Shown here: in pieces, positions 26,108 to 37,344 of the stretch
Numbering within the stretch: the stretch's first letter is position 1
Layout of the letters: each line of letters opens with the position of its first letter
Assembly: GCF_003351045.1 (NCBI RefSeq)
Contig: NZ_QQZY01000002.1
Span: forward strand, 124,001 to 188,000
DNA from: Gaiella occulta
GTDB taxonomy: Bacteria > Actinomycetota > Thermoleophilia > Gaiellales > Gaiellaceae
DNA length: 64,000 nt
Direction of reading: 5' to 3'
Program-made: the position numbers and the translations under genes
Notes under the pieces: generated by a model
What the model was told of the DNA's origin: nothing
The model's input: only the letters and a program-made list of their open reading frames with translations
The model's database searches: none

Positions 26108-26903
26108 GGCCGTCGCCCGGGCCGCCGTCGTGCTGCACGGGCGCCCCGAGCAGATCGGCGCGGGCCTGGCGCGCCTGGAGTCGGCGGCACGGGACGCCTC
26201 GGTCGAGCTGGTCGTGCTCTCGGCCGACGATCCGGCGCCTGGCGTGGACGTGGCGATCGTGCTCGGCGGCGACGGCACGATGCTGCGGGCGCTGCAGAAG
26301 TTCCTCGGCACGGGCGTGCCGGTGATCGGTGTCAACTTCGGGCGCGTCGGCTTCCTCAGCTCGATCCCGAGTGAGGAGCTCGAGGCGGGCGTGGCGCGCG
26401 TGTTCGCCGGGGCGACGGAGGTCGTAGAGCTCGCGACGCTCGACGTCGAGATCGGGGGCCGGCGTTTCACCGCCGTCAACGACGCCGTCATCACGAGCGC
26501 GGAGCTCGGGCGCATGGTGGAGATCGAATGGGCGATCGGCGGGGAGGATCTCGGGCGCGTCCCGTGCGACGGGCTCATCTGCACGACGCCGTCGGGCTCG
26601 ACCGCCTACAACCTCTCGAACGGCGGTCCCGTGCTGATGTGGGGCCTGGACGCGATGGCGGTCACGTTCGTGGCGCCGCACAACCTGCACGCGCGCCCGC
26701 TCGTGATCCCGCGTGGTCGTGACGTGCTCGCGTGGAACCGGACGGCCGACGTCTCCTGCGCCGTCCTCGTCGACGGCCATCGCGTCGCCGACGCGGCACC
26801 GGGCGACGGCGTGGCTGTCCGGCTCGGCGAGCAGCGCTCGCTGTTCGGCACGCTGCCGGAGGCGACCTTCGTCTCGCGCTACCGGCACAGCTTCGCCCAC
26901 TGA
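26094..26903 (+). CDS. nadK: NAD kinase
   Basis: 269 residues from ATG 26094, overlapping tlyA by 14 nt. An alternative in-frame ATG at 26070 would overlap more. Signatures are VLGGDGTMLRAL, VNFGRVGFLSSI, VNDAVITSAELGRMVEI, CDGLICTTPSGSTAYNLSNGGP and the late HARPLVIP. It phosphorylates NAD+ to NADP+. Confidence 0.94.
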   Translation: MPSARAVARAAVVLHGRPEQIGAGLARLESAARDASVELVVLSADDPAPGVDVAIVLGGDGTMLRALQKFLGTGVPVIGVNFGRVGFLSSIPSEELEAGVARVFAGATEVVELATLDVEIGGRRFTAVNDAVITSAELGRMVEIEWAIGGEDLGRVPCDGLICTTPSGSTAYNLSNGGPVLMWGLDAMAVTFVAPHNLHARPLVIPRGRDVLAWNRTADVSCAVLVDGHRVADAAPGDGVAVRLGEQRSLFGTLPEATFVSRYRHSFAH

Positions 26904-26955
26904 GCTGCAAGGCACCCGTCTCTCCGGGACAGTCGTCATACCGGCGTCGCCCGTC

Positions 26956-26961
26956 TACGAT
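26956..26961 (+). promoter_or_regulatory. -10 box TACGAT for recN
   Basis: TACGAT is 7 nt before GTG 26969, supporting that start. I see no LexA box beside it. Confidence 0.45.
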
Positions 26962-26968
26962 CTCTCTC

Positions 26969-28609
26969 GTGCTGCGACGGCTCAGGATCGAGAACCTCGT
27001 CCTCATCCGTGAGGCCGACCTCGAGCTCGCTGCGGGGCTGAACGTGCTCACGGGCGAGACGGGCGCGGGCAAGACGATCTTCGCGCAGGCGATCGGCCTG
27101 CTGCTCGGCACCCGCGGCGACACGTCGGCCGTGGGTCCTCACGGCACGGAGGCCTACGTGGAGGCGGAGCTCGACGTTCCGGATGGGTTCTTCGACGACG
27201 ACGACATCTCGGTCATCGCCGAGCTTCGCCCGGAAGACGAGCGGGGCCTGGTGCTCGCGCGGCGGGTGTTCGCCGACGGGCGCACGCGCGCCTACGCGTG
27301 GGGACGGGCGCTGGGCCGCGAGGAGCTGGCGCGGGCGGCGGAGCGGCTGATCGCGATGTCGGGCCAGTTCGAGCAGCGCCGGCTCGCCCGGCCCGCCTTC
27401 CAGCTGGACGCGCTCGACGCGTTCTGCGGCCCGGGGCAACTGGAGCGGCGCCGCGCGCTGCGGGCCGCCTGGCGGTCGCTCGCGGCGGCACGCCGGGCGC
27501 ACGAGGCGCTGGCGCTCGACGCCGGCGCTGCGCAGACGCGGCTCGCGGAGCTGCGGGCGCTCGTGGCGGCGACCGAGAGCTTCCAACCGGGCGAGGAGGA
27601 GTCGCTGCGGGCCGAGCGCGAGCGCATGCGGCATCTGGCGGAGATCGCGGAGGGCGCTGCCGCGGCCGTGCAGGCGATCGCCCCCGACGAGGGGGAGGGC
27701 GCGTCGGCGCTCACGGCGGCGGCCGAGCGCGCGCTCGCGCCGCTCGAGCGGCTCGCACCCGAGCTCGGCGCGGCGGCCGAGGAGCTGCGCGACCTCGCAC
27801 TGCGGCTGCGCGAGGTCGGGAGCGACCTCCACCGCTACCTCGCTTCGCTCGAGGCCGACCCCGCACGCGTGGAGGCGGTCGAGGAGCGGCTCGACCTCAT
27901 CGCGGAGGCGCGCCGGCGCTTCGGGGCGCACACGTTCGACGACCTGCTGGCGCAGCGGGACGGGGCGCGCGACGAGCTCGAGGACGTGTCCGCCGCAGGC
28001 GATCCGCTCGCTGCCGCCGCCGCCGAGGTCGAGTCCGTCCGGGCGGTCGTGGACGACCTCGTCCGCGACCTGCGGGAAGCGCGGCGGGACCGTGCGGCGG
28101 CGTTCGCCGAGCGGGTGGCCGCGGAGCTGCGGGGCGTCGGCATGGGCGACGGCGAGTTCCGTGTCGAGCTGCGCGAGCGCGAGCCCGGGCCGACGGGAGC
28201 CGACGAGGCGGTGTTCCTGATCCGCCCGAATCCGGGCCTGCCGTTCGGCCCGGTCGCCGAGACGGCGTCGGGAGGGGAGCTGTCCCGCGTCGCCCTCGCC
28301 CTCGCCGCCGTCGCGGGAGGCGAGACGCTCGTGTTCGACGAGATCGACGCGGGCATCGGCGGCGTCAGCGCGCACAGGGTCGCCGAGACGCTGGCCCGTC
28401 TGGCCGGCCGCGCACAGGTGATCACGATCACGCACCTCCCCCAGATCGCGCAGGTCGCCGAGCGGCACTTCGTCGTCGAGAAGGTGCCCGGTGAGCCGAC
28501 GCTCACGCGCATCGAGCGGCTCGCCGACGACGAGCGGCGCGCCGAGCTCGAGCGCATGCTCGGCGGGGAGGCGTTCCTCGCCGCCGTCGCGGGCGACGCG
28601 CAGGCGTGA
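26969..28609 (+). CDS. recN: DNA repair ATPase RecN
   Basis: 546 residues of SMC type. N-terminal LRRLRIENLVLIREADLEL and Walker A GETGAGKTIFAQAI are followed by a long Ala/Glu/Arg coiled coil with a central hinge. The C-terminal part has TASGGELSRVALALA (ABC signature), LVFDEIDAGIGG (Walker B) and VITITHLPQIA. It acts in double-strand break repair. The order nadK-recN-steA follows mycobacteria. Confidence 0.95.
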   Translation: MLRRLRIENLVLIREADLELAAGLNVLTGETGAGKTIFAQAIGLLLGTRGDTSAVGPHGTEAYVEAELDVPDGFFDDDDISVIAELRPEDERGLVLARRVFADGRTRAYAWGRALGREELARAAERLIAMSGQFEQRRLARPAFQLDALDAFCGPGQLERRRALRAAWRSLAAARRAHEALALDAGAAQTRLAELRALVAATESFQPGEEESLRAERERMRHLAEIAEGAAAAVQAIAPDEGEGASALTAAAERALAPLERLAPELGAAAEELRDLALRLREVGSDLHRYLASLEADPARVEAVEERLDLIAEARRRFGAHTFDDLLAQRDGARDELEDVSAAGDPLAAAAAEVESVRAVVDDLVRDLREARRDRAAAFAERVAAELRGVGMGDGEFRVELREREPGPTGADEAVFLIRPNPGLPFGPVAETASGGELSRVALALAAVAGGETLVFDEIDAGIGGVSAHRVAETLARLAGRAQVITITHLPQIAQVAERHFVVEKVPGEPTLTRIERLADDERRAELERMLGGEAFLAAVAGDAQA

Positions 28610-28678
28610 GCGCCGCCTCCGTCGCGGCCTCGCGAGCCCTCGCGTCCTCCCGGGCCGGCGCGTCCGCACAGACCTGCG

Positions 28679-28709
28679 CGTCCTCGCAAACCGCCCGTCC
28701 TCGCAAACC
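28679..28709 (+). repeat. 14-nt direct repeat pair
   Basis: CGTCCTCGCAAACC occurs at 28679-28692 and again at 28696-28709, 3 nt apart, in the gap after recN. Confidence 0.75.
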
Positions 28710-28721
28710 CCCGAAAGGGGG
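28708..28721 (+). terminator. CCCCC-GAAA-GGGGG hairpin after recN
   Basis: Five G:C pairs closed by a GNRA tetraloop (GAAA), about 100 nt after the recN stop. No T-tract follows, so it is a hairpin of uncertain use. Confidence 0.35.
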
Positions 28722-28756
28722 CGCCGGCCCCCCTACCAACACGGTACGCGCAGACC

Positions 28757-28800
28757 CGTGCCGTGTCCGTGCCGAGATCGTGCCGGCTTCGTGCCGCTGG
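28757..28800 (+). repeat. Four tandem 11-nt units upstream of steA
   Basis: Units start at 28757, 28768, 28779 and 28790. Each begins CGTGCCG followed by four variable bases. The 11-nt period is about one helical turn, so all cores face the same side of DNA. They end 28 nt before the steA start. Confidence 0.75.
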
Positions 28801-28828
28801 CCGGCGCGGGCTGCCTTCCACGTGACTG

Positions 28829-29956
28829 ATGGCCGCTGAGCTCGCAGGCACGGCCCGGCTCGGCCGGCGCACGAAGGATCTCGTCAAGCGGCTGCGTCCC
28901 GGCGACGTCGCGATCGTCGACCATGCCGACCTCGACAGGGTCTCGGTGGAGGAGCTCGTCGAGTCCGGGGTGCTCGCCGTCGTGAACGTTGCGCCGTCGA
29001 TGTCGGGCCGCTTCCCCAACCCGGGTCCGCTCGCGCTCGTGCGCGCGGGCGTCGTGCTGATCGACGTGCCGGGCGCACCGCTGTTCGAGGAGGTGAGGGA
29101 AGGAGATGCGCTCGCCCTGCGCGGCGGCGCCGTCTGGTGTCGTGGCAGGTGCGTCGCCGAGGGCACGCGCCTCGACGAGATCAGGCTGTCGGCGGAGCTC
29201 GCCGCGCAGCAGAGCAGGGTCACCGAGGCGCTCGAGGCGTTCGCCGACAACACGCTGCGCCACCTTCGCGACGAGGGACGGCAGCTTGCCCAGAGCATCG
29301 ACTTTCCGCCGCTGGAGACACGCTTCCGCGATCGCCATGCCGTGGTCGTCGCCCGCGGCCCTGGCTACAAGCGCGACCTTCGCATCGTGCGCCCGTACAT
29401 CAGGGACTTCAAGCCGGTGCTCGTCGCGGTCGACGGCGGAGCCGACGCGCTGCTCGAGATCGGGCTCGCGCCCCACGTCATCGTCGGCGACTTCGATTCC
29501 GTCTCGGACGGGGCGCTGCGGTGCGGCGCCGAGTTGCTCGTGCACGCCTACGCCGACGGCCGCGCGCCCGGGGCGGAACGGCTCGCCCGCATGGCTCTCC
29601 GCTACGCCACCGTCTCGGCGCCGGGCATCAGCGAGGACATCGCGCTCCAGCTCGCGCACGACCGCGGCGCCGAGCTGATCGTCGCGGTCGGCACGCACTT
29701 CAACCTCGTCGAGTTCATGGAGCGCAACCGGGCGGGGATGGCGTCGACGTTCGTGACCCGCCTGAAGGTGGGGGAGGTGCTGGTCGACGCCAAGGGCGTG
29801 TCGCGCCTCGTCTCCCGCCGTGTGGGCGTGTGGCCGCTCGCGGCGTTCGCGGCCGCCGGCGTGACCGCGATCGTCGTCGCGGTGCTCGTCTCGCCCGCTC
29901 TGCGCAACGTCATCGAGCTGCTCACGCGCAGCCTCGCAGACGCGCTCGGGCTGTAG
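28829..29956 (+). CDS. steA: SteA-like cytokinetic-ring protein
   Basis: 375 residues. A thiamine-pyrophosphokinase-like fold covers the middle (VDGGADALLEIGLAPHVIVGDFDSVSD at about 205-231), preceded by a domain with VNVAPSMSGRFPNPGPLAL. The C-terminus has one strong membrane helix (about 330-354). This is the architecture of SteA, which with SteB supports septation in Corynebacterium. The next gene is the SteB homologue, as in mycobacteria (Rv1697-Rv1698). The TPK active site is probably not catalytic in this family. Confidence 0.82.
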   Translation: MAAELAGTARLGRRTKDLVKRLRPGDVAIVDHADLDRVSVEELVESGVLAVVNVAPSMSGRFPNPGPLALVRAGVVLIDVPGAPLFEEVREGDALALRGGAVWCRGRCVAEGTRLDEIRLSAELAAQQSRVTEALEAFADNTLRHLRDEGRQLAQSIDFPPLETRFRDRHAVVVARGPGYKRDLRIVRPYIRDFKPVLVAVDGGADALLEIGLAPHVIVGDFDSVSDGALRCGAELLVHAYADGRAPGAERLARMALRYATVSAPGISEDIALQLAHDRGAELIVAVGTHFNLVEFMERNRAGMASTFVTRLKVGEVLVDAKGVSRLVSRRVGVWPLAAFAAAGVTAIVVAVLVSPALRNVIELLTRSLADALGL

Positions 29957-30021
29957 CCCCGCCCCGACGCGCGCGGGCGAGGGCGGACATCGAAGCGCTG
30001 CGTCTCTGCGAGACTGGGGCC

Positions 30022-30902
30022 GTGTTCGACCTCCGCTACCACGTGGCGTCGCTGACGGCGGTCTTCGTCGCGCTCGTGATCGGGATCCTCGTCGGCATCG
30101 GCCTCTCCGGCCGCGGCTTCGTGAACGACGCCGAGCGCCGTAACCTGATGAGCCAGATCGCGTCGCTGAAGGCTGAGCGCGACGCGGCGAACGGGCTCCT
30201 CGACGCTGCCGAGCGCGGCCGGCGGGCGCTGCAGGACTTCGCAACGGGCACGTACCCGGTGCTCGTTGCGGGGCGCCTCCAGGGCAAGCGCGTCGCGGTG
30301 CTGTTCGTCGGCCCGGTCGACCCGACCGTGTCCTTCGCCGTGGCGCGGGCGGTTCGCGACGCGGGCGGACGGATCGTGCGCACGCGCGCGATCGGCGTGC
30401 CGCTCGAAGAGCAGCGCGTCCAGGACGCGCTGGCCGCCCAGCCTGCGCTCGACGGCTACGCGGGCCCGGACAGCATCGACGAGCTCGCGCGCGGGCTTGC
30501 CCGCGAGTTCGCAGGCGGTGGCAAGACCCCCCTCTGGGACGCGCTCGACGGGGTGATCGTCGAGGAGCAGTCCGGCCCTTCGCGCACGCCCGCCGACGCC
30601 GTCGTCGTCGCGCGGCCCGCAGCGCCGCAGCGCGGGCCGACCAAGCAGTTCCTCTCGTCCCTCTACAGCGGTCTCGCGCGCTCGGGCGCGCCGGCCGTCG
30701 GGGTCGAGGAGTCCGGCGTCGTGCCGAGCGCGATCCCGGCCTTCGCCCGTGGCGGCCTCTCCACCGTCGACTCCGTCGAGACGGCCGCCGGAAGGCTGGC
30801 GCTCGTGCTCGTGCTCGACGGCGCGCAGCCCGGCAGCTACGGCGTCGAGGAGGATGCGGGTGACGGCGTGCTGCCGCCGATCGAGACCACCCCGCCGCGC
30901 GG

Positions 30903-30906
<4 letters not shown>
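30022..30906 (+). CDS. steB: SteB/MctB-like membrane protein (DUF3186)
   Basis: 294 residues from GTG 30022, 6 nt after a GAGACT box. The N-terminus MFDLRYHVASLTAVFVALVIG is the family hallmark: one membrane helix followed by a coiled coil (LMSQIASLKAERDAANGLL) and a globular part. In Mycobacterium it is called the copper transport protein MctB, in Corynebacterium SteB, the partner of SteA. Division is the better guess here because steA is adjacent. Confidence 0.82.
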
Positions 30907-33769
<2,863 letters not shown>

Positions 33770-33775
33770 CGGCGC

Positions 33776-34897
33776 GTGCCCGTGCCCGACGCCGTCGAGC
33801 TCTTCCTCGAGCTTGCCTCGATCCCGAGCCCTCCCGGCGAGGAGCGTGCCGTCGCCGATCGCGTGATCGGCGTCCTCGACGAGATCGGCGTGCCGTGGGA
33901 CGAGGACGCGTGCGGCCCTGCGATCGGCTCGACGATGGGCAACGTGCTCTGCCGCCTGCCGGGTCGGGTCGACGGCGGCGTGCCGCTGTTCCTGTGCGCC
34001 CATCTGGACACGGTGCCGCCGTCGGCGCCGATCGTGCCGACCGTCGAGGACGGCGTCGTGCGGAACGCTGCGGGCACGATCCTCGGCGCAGACGACAAGG
34101 CCGCCGTCGTGGTCATGCTCGAGGCGGCACGGCGGATCGTCGCCGCAGGGCTCCCGCACGCCGGCGTCGAGCTGCTGTTCACGCCGAAGGAGGAGGTCGG
34201 GCTGCTCGGCGCCGACGCTTTCGACACCGCGCGCCTGGAGGCCCGCGTCGGCTACGTGTACGACCAGGCGGCGCCCATCGGCCAGATCATCCTCGGGGCT
34301 CCGTATGCGCGCTCCTTCGAGGTTCGCTTCCACGGCCGTGCCGCGCACGCGGGCATGGCGGCAGAGGAGGGGCGTTCGGCGATCGCAGCCGCCGCGCGCG
34401 CGATCGCGGATCTGCGGCTCGGCCGCATCGACGAGGAGACGACGGCGAACGTCGGCATCGTGAGCGGCGGGACGGCCCGCAACATCGTGCCCGAGTGGTG
34501 CGTCGTGCACGCCGAGGCGCGCTCCCACGACGAGCGCAAGCTCGCCGAGCTCGTGCAGGAGATGCTCGACACGTTCTCCTTCGCGGCGAGCGTGTCTGAC
34601 TGCACCGTCGAGGTCGAGGTGGTCGAGCAGTACCGCGGCTACCGCTTCCGTGCCGACGACCTGCCGGTGAGGCTTGCGCAGCGGGCCCTGCGGCGGGCCG
34701 GCTTCGAGCCGTCGACCGCTCTCTCCGGTGGGGCCGCCGACGCGAACGTGTTCAACCAGCGTGGCCTGCAGTGCGTCAACCTCGCCAACGGCATGATCGA
34801 CATCCACACGCCGGACGAGCGCATCGCCGTCGCCGACCTCGAGGGCATGGTGCAGGTGACGCTGGCGCTCGTGGCTGCGGCGCTGGAGGAGCGCTGA
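33776..34897 (+). CDS. M20 metallopeptidase, PepT-like
   Basis: 373 residues. Zinc-site segments are LFLCAHLDTVPPSAP (His, Asp), LGADDKAAVVVML, TPKEEVGLLGADAF (catalytic Glu-Glu) and YDQAAPIGQI. The dimerisation domain has GRAAHAGMAAEEGRSAI, and the last ligand lies in NGMIDIHTPDE. It is probably a tripeptidase-like aminopeptidase. GTG 33776 follows pyrG by 6 nt. It pairs with a DUF3866 gene, a combination seen in other Gram-positives. Confidence 0.85.
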   Translation: MPVPDAVELFLELASIPSPPGEERAVADRVIGVLDEIGVPWDEDACGPAIGSTMGNVLCRLPGRVDGGVPLFLCAHLDTVPPSAPIVPTVEDGVVRNAAGTILGADDKAAVVVMLEAARRIVAAGLPHAGVELLFTPKEEVGLLGADAFDTARLEARVGYVYDQAAPIGQIILGAPYARSFEVRFHGRAAHAGMAAEEGRSAIAAAARAIADLRLGRIDEETTANVGIVSGGTARNIVPEWCVVHAEARSHDERKLAELVQEMLDTFSFAASVSDCTVEVEVVEQYRGYRFRADDLPVRLAQRALRRAGFEPSTALSGGAADANVFNQRGLQCVNLANGMIDIHTPDERIAVADLEGMVQVTLALVAAALEER

Positions 34898-34898
34898 G

Positions 34899-35885
34899 AT
34901 GGCGCTGAGCCTGCGCTTCGGTACCGTCACCGCGGTCTCCCAACGGCTCGTCGAGCTGATCCGGTGCGAGGTCGACGGCGTTCCGTGCATCGCCTACCCA
35001 CGCCAGACGGGCCCGGTCGAGGTGGGGGACATCGTGCTCGTGAACACGCAGGCGCGCGATCTGGAGCTCGGGTCCGGTGGGTTCGACCTCCTCTACGCCA
35101 ATCTCACCCGCGGCCTCGGCCTGCCGGCGGCCGACGGCGCTCACGTGATGGCGCTGCCCTACGGCGTCGCCCAGTCGGCTGCCCGCTGCGTGGAGGAGAG
35201 CGGCGCGCTTGCCGGGTCGCTCGGCGGCATGCCGGTCGTGTGTTGCGGCCTGCACAGCCAGGTCGCGCCGGCGGCGGCCGCGATCGGCCGCGGACGGCGC
35301 GTCGCGTTCGTGCAGATCGCCGGCGGCGCGCTGCCGGTCGCGCTCTCCGACACGGTTCGCGCGCTGAAGAGCAGGCGGTTGCTCGACACCGCGGTCGCGG
35401 TGGCGCCGTGCCACGACGGCGACGTGCAGGCGGTGACGCTCCCGGGTGCGCTGGCGTGGGCGAGGCAGGACGGGTTCGACGCCGTCGTCTGCGGGGTCGG
35501 CCCGGGCATCGTCGGCACCGGCTCCGAGTACGGTCACGGCGGTCTGGCGCTCGCCGCGGCGGTGAACGCGACGGTGGCGCTCGGCGGCCGTGCGATCGTG
35601 ACGGTGCGCTTCTCCGACGGCGACCCGCGTGACCGGCATCGCGGCGTATCGCACCACACCCGCTCGGCGTTGCGCTTCTGCGTCGGCGACTACGAGATCG
35701 CGTGGCCGGCCATGCTCGGAGAGCCGTCCCTCGGCAGGCCCGTGACGGAGGTCGACGTCGACGGCTGGGCCGAAGCCTGTGCCGGACTGCCGCTCGCGCA
35801 CATGGGCCGCGGCCCCGCGGAGGATCCCGGGTTCTTCGCCGCTGCGTTCGCCGCCGGGCGGCTCGCGTCCCGATATCTCGACTGA
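34899..35885 (+). CDS. DUF3866 family protein
   Basis: 328 residues. An N-terminal barrel-like region (FGTVTAVSQRLVELIRCEVDG, GDIVLVNTQA) precedes an alpha/beta part with VCCGLHSQVAPAAAA, AFVQIAGGALPVALSDTVR, CGVGPGIVGTGSEYGHGG and SHHTRSALRFC. Conserved Cys/His/Asp residues suggest an enzyme, but no reaction is established. It starts one base after the M20 peptidase stop, so the two are very likely coexpressed. Confidence 0.8.
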   Translation: MALSLRFGTVTAVSQRLVELIRCEVDGVPCIAYPRQTGPVEVGDIVLVNTQARDLELGSGGFDLLYANLTRGLGLPAADGAHVMALPYGVAQSAARCVEESGALAGSLGGMPVVCCGLHSQVAPAAAAIGRGRRVAFVQIAGGALPVALSDTVRALKSRRLLDTAVAVAPCHDGDVQAVTLPGALAWARQDGFDAVVCGVGPGIVGTGSEYGHGGLALAAAVNATVALGGRAIVTVRFSDGDPRDRHRGVSHHTRSALRFCVGDYEIAWPAMLGEPSLGRPVTEVDVDGWAEACAGLPLAHMGRGPAEDPGFFAAAFAAGRLASRYLD

Positions 35886-35932
35886 CGGAAGGGCGCCGAT
35901 CGTAGCGACGTGCCGCCGTGGCCGTGTTCCGC

Positions 35933-35938
35933 TATCGT
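35933..35938 (+). promoter_or_regulatory. -10-like TATCGT before ald
   Basis: TATCGT is 9 nt before ATG 35948, favouring that start over an upstream in-frame GTG at 35918. Confidence 0.4.
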
Positions 35939-35947
35939 CCCGCCGCC

Positions 35948-37069
35948 ATGCGGATCGGCGTCGCCAGAGAGATCAAGCCGCGGGAGTACCGTGTCGCGTT
36001 GACGCCGGCGGGGGCGCTCGAGCTCGTGCGGCACGGGCACGAGGTGGTGGTCGAGGAGGGTGCGGGCGTCGGCTCCGGTTTCGCCGACGAGCAGTACGCG
36101 GCGGTGGGCGCGCGGACGGCTTCGGTGGACGAGGTGTGGGCGACGGCCGAGCTGCTGTTGAAGGTGAAGGAGCCGGTCGCGGCGGAGTATGGGCGGCTGC
36201 GCGAGGGCCTGACGCTGTTCACGTATCTGCACATCGCGGCCGACGCGCCGTTGACGAGGGCGCTCGTCGACTCGGGTGTCACGGCGATCGCGTACGAGAC
36301 GGTCGAGACGGCGGATCGGAGGCTGCCGCTGCTGGCGCCGATGAGCGAGGTGGCGGGCCGGCTTGCGCCGCAGATGGGCGCCTGGGCGCTCGAGAAGGCG
36401 CACGGCGGGCGCGGGATCCTGCTCGGCGGCGTTCCGGGGGTGCCGCCGGCGAAGGTGGTCGTGCTGGGCGGGGGCGTCGTGGGGTTCAACGCGGCGCTGA
36501 TCGCGGTCGGCATGCAGGCCGACGTCTGGGTGCTCGACAGGTCGGTCGACCGTATGCGCGATCTCGAGTCGATGTTGAACGGGCGCATCAGCCTCGCCAT
36601 GTCGAGCCGGCTGCAGATCGAGGAGGCGATAGCCGACGCCGACATGGTGATCGGTGCCGTGCTCGTGCCCGGTGCGCTCGCGCCGAAGCTTGTCACGCGC
36701 GAGATGCTGTCCCTCATGAAGCGCGGAGCCGCGCTCGTCGACGTCGCCATCGACCAGGGTGGCTGTTTCGAGACGTCGCACGCGACGACGCATGACGACC
36801 CGGTGTTCGAGGTCGACGGGATCGTCCACTACTGCGTCGCCAACATGCCCGGGGCCGTGCCGGTCACGTCGACGAAGGCGCTCACGAACGTGACGCTGCC
36901 CTACGTCGAGGCGATCGCGGCCAAGGGGGCCGGGCGGGCGATCGCCGACGATCCGGCGCTCGCCCGGGGCGTCAACGTGACCGCGGGCAAGATCACGTAC
37001 CGCGCGGTGGCCGACGCGCACGGGCTCCCGTACACACCGCTCGCCGACGCCGTTCCCGCGCGCGTCTGA
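35948..37069 (+). CDS. ald: Alanine dehydrogenase
   Basis: 373 residues from ATG 35948, the normal length. Signatures are MRIGVAREIKPREYRVALTP, LLKVKEP, FTYLHIAAD (active-site His), the NAD-binding VVLGGGVVGFNAALIA and DVAIDQGGCFETS. It interconverts alanine with pyruvate and ammonia. It stands as a single gene before a convergent small gene. Confidence 0.95.
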   Translation: MRIGVAREIKPREYRVALTPAGALELVRHGHEVVVEEGAGVGSGFADEQYAAVGARTASVDEVWATAELLLKVKEPVAAEYGRLREGLTLFTYLHIAADAPLTRALVDSGVTAIAYETVETADRRLPLLAPMSEVAGRLAPQMGAWALEKAHGGRGILLGGVPGVPPAKVVVLGGGVVGFNAALIAVGMQADVWVLDRSVDRMRDLESMLNGRISLAMSSRLQIEEAIADADMVIGAVLVPGALAPKLVTREMLSLMKRGAALVDVAIDQGGCFETSHATTHDDPVFEVDGIVHYCVANMPGAVPVTSTKALTNVTLPYVEAIAAKGAGRAIADDPALARGVNVTAGKITYRAVADAHGLPYTPLADAVPARV

Positions 37070-37116
37070 CCCCGCGTCGGCTCTCCCTCCCCCGGTCGTC
37101 CAGGAGCCGCTCGCGG

Positions 37117-37155
37117 GCGCCGGGCCGGCGAGGAGGGCCCGCTCGAGCCCGGCGC
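37117..37155 (+). terminator. GC-rich inverted repeat between convergent genes
   Basis: GCGCCGGGC (37117-37125) pairs with GCCCGGCGC (37147-37155) across a 21-nt loop, between the end of ald and the end of the minus-strand small gene. It could serve both strands; there is no T-tract. Confidence 0.3.
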
Positions 37156-37189
37156 CGGCGAGTGAGGATCTGCAGGCGCCGTGCGGGCG

Positions 37190-37324
37190 TCAGCCCTTGT
37201 CGGATCTGCGCTTGGCCGACTGGGCGGGCGAGATGCGGATCACGGTCCAGGTGAGGGCCGCCGAGAGGGCGAGGATCGCGAGCACGTAGATGACGAGCTC
37301 CACCAGTCCGAGGATCGTGTTCAT
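37190..37324 (-). CDS. 44-residue single-helix membrane protein
   Basis: Reading the minus strand from ATG at 37324: MNTILGLVELVIYVLAILAL and on to a basic tail ending in RRSDKG. There is one membrane helix (about 5-30) and a short cytoplasmic tail. It is divergent from deoB and shares its -10 region. I recognise no family. Support comes from the helix, the clean start and the promoter on this strand. Confidence 0.5.
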   Translation of the reverse strand: MNTILGLVELVIYVLAILALSAALTWTVIRISPAQSAKRRSDKG

Positions 37325-37332
37325 CCACGAAG

Positions 37333-37339
37333 TAGGATA
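37333..37339. promoter_or_regulatory. Overlapping divergent -10 boxes (deoB and the 44-aa gene)
   Basis: TAGGATA serves both strands. TAGGAT on plus is exactly 6 nt before GTG 37345 (deoB). TATCCT on minus is 9 nt before ATG 37324. Both promoters cannot be occupied at once. Confidence 0.5.
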
Positions 37340-37344
37340 CCGGC

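Noticed and set aside
23480-26584. A 1034-codon open frame on the minus strand
   Set aside because: It lies opposite accC, asp23, nusB, ispA and tlyA, which have clear family motifs. Its translation is Arg/Ala/Pro-rich without domains, a GC-driven shadow. The same holds for other long antisense frames such as 28733-31825 and 58950-61412.
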